Below, piece after piece: positions 60,625-64,000 of a DNA stretch of 64,000 nt. Both the position numbers and the translations under genes were made by a program. Position 1 is the stretch's first letter, and every line of letters starts with the position of its first letter. The notes beneath the pieces were generated by a model that did no database searches, had not been told where the DNA came from, and saw nothing but the letters and a program-made list of their open reading frames with translations. This DNA comes from Streptomyces sp. NBC_00457 (GTDB taxonomy: Bacteria; Actinomycetota; Actinomycetes; Streptomycetales; Streptomycetaceae), in assembly GCF_036014015.1 (NCBI RefSeq), contig NZ_CP107905.1, positions 682,001-746,000 of the forward strand. Reading direction: 5' to 3'.

Positions 60625-61922
60625 CGGCGCACCCCCTGCTCACGCCCAGCCGTGATCCGCCCCACCGACCGGTCCGCCCGCCGGGCGAGACCGATCACCC
60701 CGACGAGCCGTTCCATCGCCTCCGGCACCTCCCAGTCGTCGCGCCGCAGCGCGGCCAGCGCCGTCGCCGGGGCGACCAGCAGGTCCGGGGCGCCGGTCTC
60801 CAGCGCCCTGACCAGCACCGCCCAGCCCGCCTCCCACCGCTCCCGCTCCGGCCGCGCCCCGACCGCGGCCACCACCGCCTCCAGCGCCGCCTGCCGCAGA
60901 TCTCCCCGCACCGGCAGCTCGGCGGCGGCCGGATCGGCCAGCAGCGACTCCGGGTCCGGCAGGTCCATCCGGTCCAGATGGGCGAGGAGTTCGAGCCCCG
61001 GCCCGTCCCCCACCGCCCCCCGCACCAGCAGCGCCAGCACCTCCCGGGAGACGGAGGCAGCCGTGCCGAAGGCCAGCAGGGTCAACGCGGCCTCCCAGCT
61101 GCGGGGCGAAGGCCAGGCGCCGCCGCGCCGCGTCTCGGTGCTGGGCAGCCGATGGATCAGCGTCGGCCTGGCTTCCAGGAAGCCGCAGACCGCGCGTCGG
61201 GCGAAAGCCACCGCCTCCGGCAGCCGCTCAGGCACCAGCCGGGGCAGCTCGGCCCGGGGCCAGACCCCGCCGAGCCCGCGCACCACCACCTCCCGGTCGT
61301 GCACCCAGTGCAGATGAACGAACCGATTGGCCAGCGGCGGGCTCAACTCCCACCCGTCCGCCGCCGACGCACGCGGATTGGCGGCGGCCACGATCCGCAC
61401 CCCCGGTGGCAGTTGCAGCGCACCGACCCTCCGCTCCAGGACGACCCGGAGCAGTGCGGCCTGGACGGCCGGGGTGGCGGTGGAGAGTTCGTCCAGGAAC
61501 AGCAGCCCCCGTCCGGCCCGCACGAGTTCCACTGCCCACTGCGGCGGTGCCATCGGCACTCCTCGCACCGCCGGGTCGTCGCCCACGATGGGCAGCCCGG
61601 AGAAGTCGGACGGCTCGTGGACACTGGCGATCACGGTCGTCAGCGGCAGGTCGAGAGAGGTGGCGAGCTGAGTGAGAGCCGCCGTCTTCCCGATGCCGGG
61701 CTCGCCCCAGAGCAGCACGGGCAGGTCGGCCGCGACAGCCAGGGTGAGCGCTTCGAGCTGCTCGTCGGGGCGCGGTTCGGTGGTCGTCGTCCGCAGGAGG
61801 CCCAGGAGGTCGTCGGCCAGGGCGAGATGGGTGCCGGTCGCGGAGGCGCCGGCGCGGACGGGTGCGGGTGCGGACGTGCCGGCGGCCGGAACGGGGGCGG
61901 GCAGAACGGTGCTGAAGGTCAT
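60621..61922 (-). CDS. MoxR-type AAA+ ATPase
   Basis: 433 aa from the ATG at 61922 (AGGTGA five nt upstream; ATG 61928 also possible). Walker A LLWGEPGIGKTAALTQLA, Walker B GLLFLDELSTATPAVQAALLRVVLE, sensor 1 RIVAAANPR, and SWEAALTLLAF of the lid domain. The partner is the VWA metallopeptidase encoded immediately downstream with a 4-nt overlap. ATP-driven chaperone. The leader contains three ~100-bp tandem repeats. Confidence 0.9.
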   Translation of the reverse strand: MTFSTVLPAPVPAAGTSAPAPVRAGASATGTHLALADDLLGLLRTTTTEPRPDEQLEALTLAVAADLPVLLWGEPGIGKTAALTQLATSLDLPLTTVIASVHEPSDFSGLPIVGDDPAVRGVPMAPPQWAVELVRAGRGLLFLDELSTATPAVQAALLRVVLERRVGALQLPPGVRIVAAANPRASAADGWELSPPLANRFVHLHWVHDREVVVRGLGGVWPRAELPRLVPERLPEAVAFARRAVCGFLEARPTLIHRLPSTETRRGGAWPSPRSWEAALTLLAFGTAASVSREVLALLVRGAVGDGPGLELLAHLDRMDLPDPESLLADPAAAELPVRGDLRQAALEAVVAAVGARPERERWEAGWAVLVRALETGAPDLLVAPATALAALRRDDWEVPEAMERLVGVIGLARRADRSVGRITAGREQGVRR

Positions 61923-61943
61923 GGGCATCACCTGGGGTGGTCG

Positions 61944-62260
61944 GGGGACGGGATGGCCCGTCCGGGATGGCGGGGACGAGCGGCGCGGAACGCACGGTGC
62001 GGGAAAGGGACTTCGGTCAGGGCGGCCGGTCAGCGGCTCAGGCCGATGCGGGGACGGGGCGGCCAATCCGGGATGGCGGGGGCGCGGAACGTGCAGTGCG
62101 GGAACGGGACTTCGGTGAGGGCGGCCGGTCAGCAACTCAGGCCGATGCGGGGACAGGATGGCCCGTCCGGGATGGCGTGGGCGCGCGGAACGGAACGCGC
62201 AACGCGGGAAAGGGACTTCGGTCAGCGCGGCCGGTCAGCAGGTCAGGCCGGTGCGGGGAC
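61944..62260. repeat. Three tandem ~100-bp imperfect repeats
   Basis: Units start at GGGGAC at 61944, 62050 and 62149, with the fourth occurrence of the boundary at 62255; lengths 106, 99 and 106 bp. Each contains GGACTTCGGT and a GGCGGCCGGTCAGC-type block. They fill the 312-bp gap between the AAA gene and the gene at 63767-62235 and run into the 3' end of the latter. Confidence 0.8.
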
Positions 62261-63767
62261 GGGATCGGGTGCTCCGCTTGCGGCGCGTCGCGGGTGGCGT
62301 ACGGCGGTCGATCCGGGGACGGTGGCCCGCGTGCCGCACGTCCGGGGCGGTCTCTTCTCCGGCGGCGCCCACACCGGCCAGTCCCGAGCGGAAGAGCCCG
62401 TGGTCGATGCGGCGGGCCGCGGCCGACTCCAGTGCCTCCCGGAGCGGTCCGTCGCGCAGGACCGCAGCGGGACCGAGCAGCCCCTCGACCACGGCCAGCG
62501 CCCCGGCGACGTCACCGTGGCCGAGCCGCTCCCGGACCGCGGGCAGTGCCTCCGGGTTGCGGTGCACCGCGTCGATCGCCCGCAGGCAGGGCAGCGGCGG
62601 TCCGCCGAGGGCCACCAGCAGCTCTTCCCGGCGTAGTTGAGCCGGATCGTGATCGATCGCCGTCAGCACCCCGTCCCGCAGCGCGATCCGGTGGACCTCG
62701 CCCCGGCACCGCACCCGGTGCGGATCGCGGGGATCGGGTCCCGGTGCCGGGCCTGGCACCGGGACCGTCACCGTCACCGTCACCGAGCCGGATGCCTCCA
62801 ACGCCGAGGCGACGAGCGGGTGCAACCGCTCGGCCGTGACCAGCATGGCCCGCAGCAGTTCCAGATCCGGCAGGACCCGGGCCGCGACCTCCGGCAGCAC
62901 CGGAAGCGCCGCGACCTCCTGCGCCGTCACCGCCTCATGCAGCGGCCGGAGCGTCGGGGCATGGCTGTCGTCGGGGGCGACGAGTTCGAGCACGGCGTGT
63001 CTGCGCGCACCGAGCCGCACGGTGAAGGCCCCGCGTGGGAGCCCTTCGGCCCGCAACAGCGACTCCGCCTCGGCAGCCCAGCGGGCCACCGCCCACGGGC
63101 CGTCGTGAACGGCGGGCCGGTCCGGCAGCTCTGCCCAGCCGAGCGGGTGCAGCCGGTCGGGCGGCTCTGCCCGGCCGGGAGGACGCAGCCGCTCCGGCAG
63201 CACCGTGAAAGGCGCGCCGTCCGCACCGCACCGACGCGCCAGTTCGCCGCTCAGCCCGGCGTCCCAGAGATGCCGGTGCAGGTCGAGCCGGAAACGCCGG
63301 TCGGGATGCGGATGGGGATGGGAATGGCGCCCTGGGCTGCCGGTCCCGGACCCTTCCCACAGGGCCAGCGACATCCGCTGTCCGGCGTCCGCCCAGGCCG
63401 GCGGTGTACGCACCACCAGCTGGACCGGTGTGGCGCCCGAACTCCGGTAACGGGCCAGACAGATGGTGAGGCCGGGCCGGAGCCGTCCGTCGGGGGCGAT
63501 CCGGGGCATGTGCCAGCGGAGCAGATCCGGTGCCAGTCGGCGCAGATCCGCTCGGAGGCGGGTGACGAGATCGATGCCGTGGCGGGCTCGCACGGCGTGC
63601 AGATCGAGATCGACGTCGATACGGGCGGCGGCGCAGGCCCCCGCCCAGTCGCCGACGGCACGCCGTGCGGTCGCGGTCTCGATCATGGACGGTGGCACGG
63701 CGTACTCGCGCACGCGCTGCCACATCAACAGGCGGGACGGAATCTCATTCGCGAAGTGATGTGCCAT
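62235..63767 (-). CDS. Large uncharacterised protein next to the MoxR/VWA pair
   Basis: 510 aa from the ATG at 63767 (AAGGTGAG five nt upstream). Starts AHHFANEIPSRLLMWQRVREYAVPPSMIETATARRAVGDWAGACAAARIDVDLDL; later LVVRTPPAWADAGQRMSLALWEGSG and LELLRAMLVTAERLHPLVASALEASG. Arg/Leu/Pro-rich, no signal peptide or membrane helix and no catalytic motif that I recognise. Placed directly upstream of the AAA/VWA pair on the same strand, it may be a client or adaptor. Its last ~25 codons (basic, RTPPATRRKRSTRSRPRTG) overlap the edge of the tandem repeats and look like a late addition. Confidence 0.75.
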   Translation of the reverse strand: MAHHFANEIPSRLLMWQRVREYAVPPSMIETATARRAVGDWAGACAAARIDVDLDLHAVRARHGIDLVTRLRADLRRLAPDLLRWHMPRIAPDGRLRPGLTICLARYRSSGATPVQLVVRTPPAWADAGQRMSLALWEGSGTGSPGRHSHPHPHPDRRFRLDLHRHLWDAGLSGELARRCGADGAPFTVLPERLRPPGRAEPPDRLHPLGWAELPDRPAVHDGPWAVARWAAEAESLLRAEGLPRGAFTVRLGARRHAVLELVAPDDSHAPTLRPLHEAVTAQEVAALPVLPEVAARVLPDLELLRAMLVTAERLHPLVASALEASGSVTVTVTVPVPGPAPGPDPRDPHRVRCRGEVHRIALRDGVLTAIDHDPAQLRREELLVALGGPPLPCLRAIDAVHRNPEALPAVRERLGHGDVAGALAVVEGLLGPAAVLRDGPLREALESAAARRIDHGLFRSGLAGVGAAGEETAPDVRHAGHRPRIDRRTPPATRRKRSTRSRPRTGLTC

Positions 63768-63943
63768 CAGCACTCACCTTGCGCGAATGATTCCCCCAAT
63801 CCGTACGAGGAGAAGGTCTTCATCCCCGACACCGTAACCGCCGCGACGTCGATCTGTCAGCCCACGTTTTTCCAGCGCACTCAGTTCCCCCTCCGCAGCG
63901 CACTGAGTGCCACACCCTCGTCTCGGGTGCTACGTTCCCGACC

Positions 63944-64000
63944 ATGAGCTCCACCGTGAAACCGCCCATGCGGGACGCCCTGGTCGCGGCGGCCTTCCAG
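63944..64000 (+). CDS. N-terminus of a possible TetR-family regulator (partial)
   Basis: The ATG at 63944 opens 19 codons reading MSSTVKPPMRDALVAAAFQ before the window ends. Ser/Thr/Pro tail followed by RDALVAAAF is the usual start of the TetR HTH first helix; nothing more can be confirmed. Confidence 0.4.
   Translation, partial: MSSTVKPPMRDALVAAAFQ

Noticed and set aside
60351..62636. 761-codon plus-strand frame across the MoxR gene and the repeats
   Set aside because: Antisense to the AAA ATPase and composed of repeat-derived Gly/Arg sequence; no ribosome site.
1..64000. tRNA, rRNA, CRISPR array, transposase, integrase or att site
   Set aside because: Looked for by eye on both strands and not found; tRNAs could be missed without a covariance search.
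1..64000. TTA (bldA-dependent) codons in the genes
   Set aside because: A partial scan found none in frame, but I could not check every codon, so no claim is made.

Overview
The window is about 64 kb of very high-GC DNA (around 70% by eye) and reads as a Streptomyces chromosome. The evidence is the codon bias, frequent GTG starts, Tat-type signal peptides, and family content: three SpoIIE/RsbU-like phosphatases, a DUF397 protein beside an Scr1-type HTH protein, a Methyltransf_19 enzyme, GH46 and GH64 secreted hydrolases, an actinobacterial proteasome beta subunit and an SAV_5884-type ATP-grasp peptide pair. I saw no tRNA, rRNA, CRISPR array, transposase or phage gene, so I take it as chromosome with scattered accessory traits rather than an island.

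Layout. 1-1.95 kb: three tandem small secreted Cys-containing SH3-like proteins, then a Tat-exported beta-carbonic anhydrase. 2.0-7.6 kb (minus): a sulfur operon of a CstB-like MBL-rhodanese fusion, a rhodanese, a TauE/SafE permease and a membrane-anchored rhodanese, preceded by two CsoR/CstR-like operators; a DHA2 exporter and a flavodoxin-like protein follow. 7.7-14.4 kb: three multidomain PP2C-type phosphatases. 14.5-17.5 kb: chitosanase with a palindromic operator, FprA ferredoxin reductase with an iron-box-like site, DM13 protein. 17.9-20.5 kb: unknown proteins. 20.7-22.1 kb: graspetide-type RiPP precursor and ATP-grasp ligase, plus a small unknown gene. 22.2-30.4 kb: GlxA-like regulator, Scr1/DUF397 module, methyltransferase, aldo/keto reductase, Gfo/Idh oxidoreductase, GNAT. 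30.7-38.9 kb: GH64 glucanase with a 16-bp palindromic operator, sulfite-oxidase-like molybdoenzyme, soluble transhydrogenase, APC permease, NiCoT nickel permease with a Nur-like box. 39.1-43.5 kb: stand-alone proteasome beta subunit, UPF0104 and GT-C membrane proteins, P-loop kinase.

43.5-52.9 kb is a carbohydrate-uptake locus: lipoprotein binding protein, two permeases and two probable polysaccharide-processing proteins, tightly overlapping, with a ROK repressor and a divergent BadF-type sugar kinase separated by a perfect inverted repeat. 53-58.4 kb: Tat-secreted PAP2 phosphatase with an autotransporter-type beta repeat, a GT-C protein, an RpiR regulator, and an unusually AT-rich intergenic patch with an operator-like palindrome. 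58.4-63.8 kb: a MoxR-type AAA ATPase/VWA-metallopeptidase pair, flanked by three tandem ~100-bp repeats on one side and a decayed, inverted, internally deleted piece of the VWA gene on the other. The window ends in the first codons of a possible TetR-type regulator.

The most coherent systems are the persulfide-detoxification operon with its operators, the graspetide pair, and the ROK-controlled glycan locus. All family assignments come from reading sequence and recalled motifs; no database search was possible.
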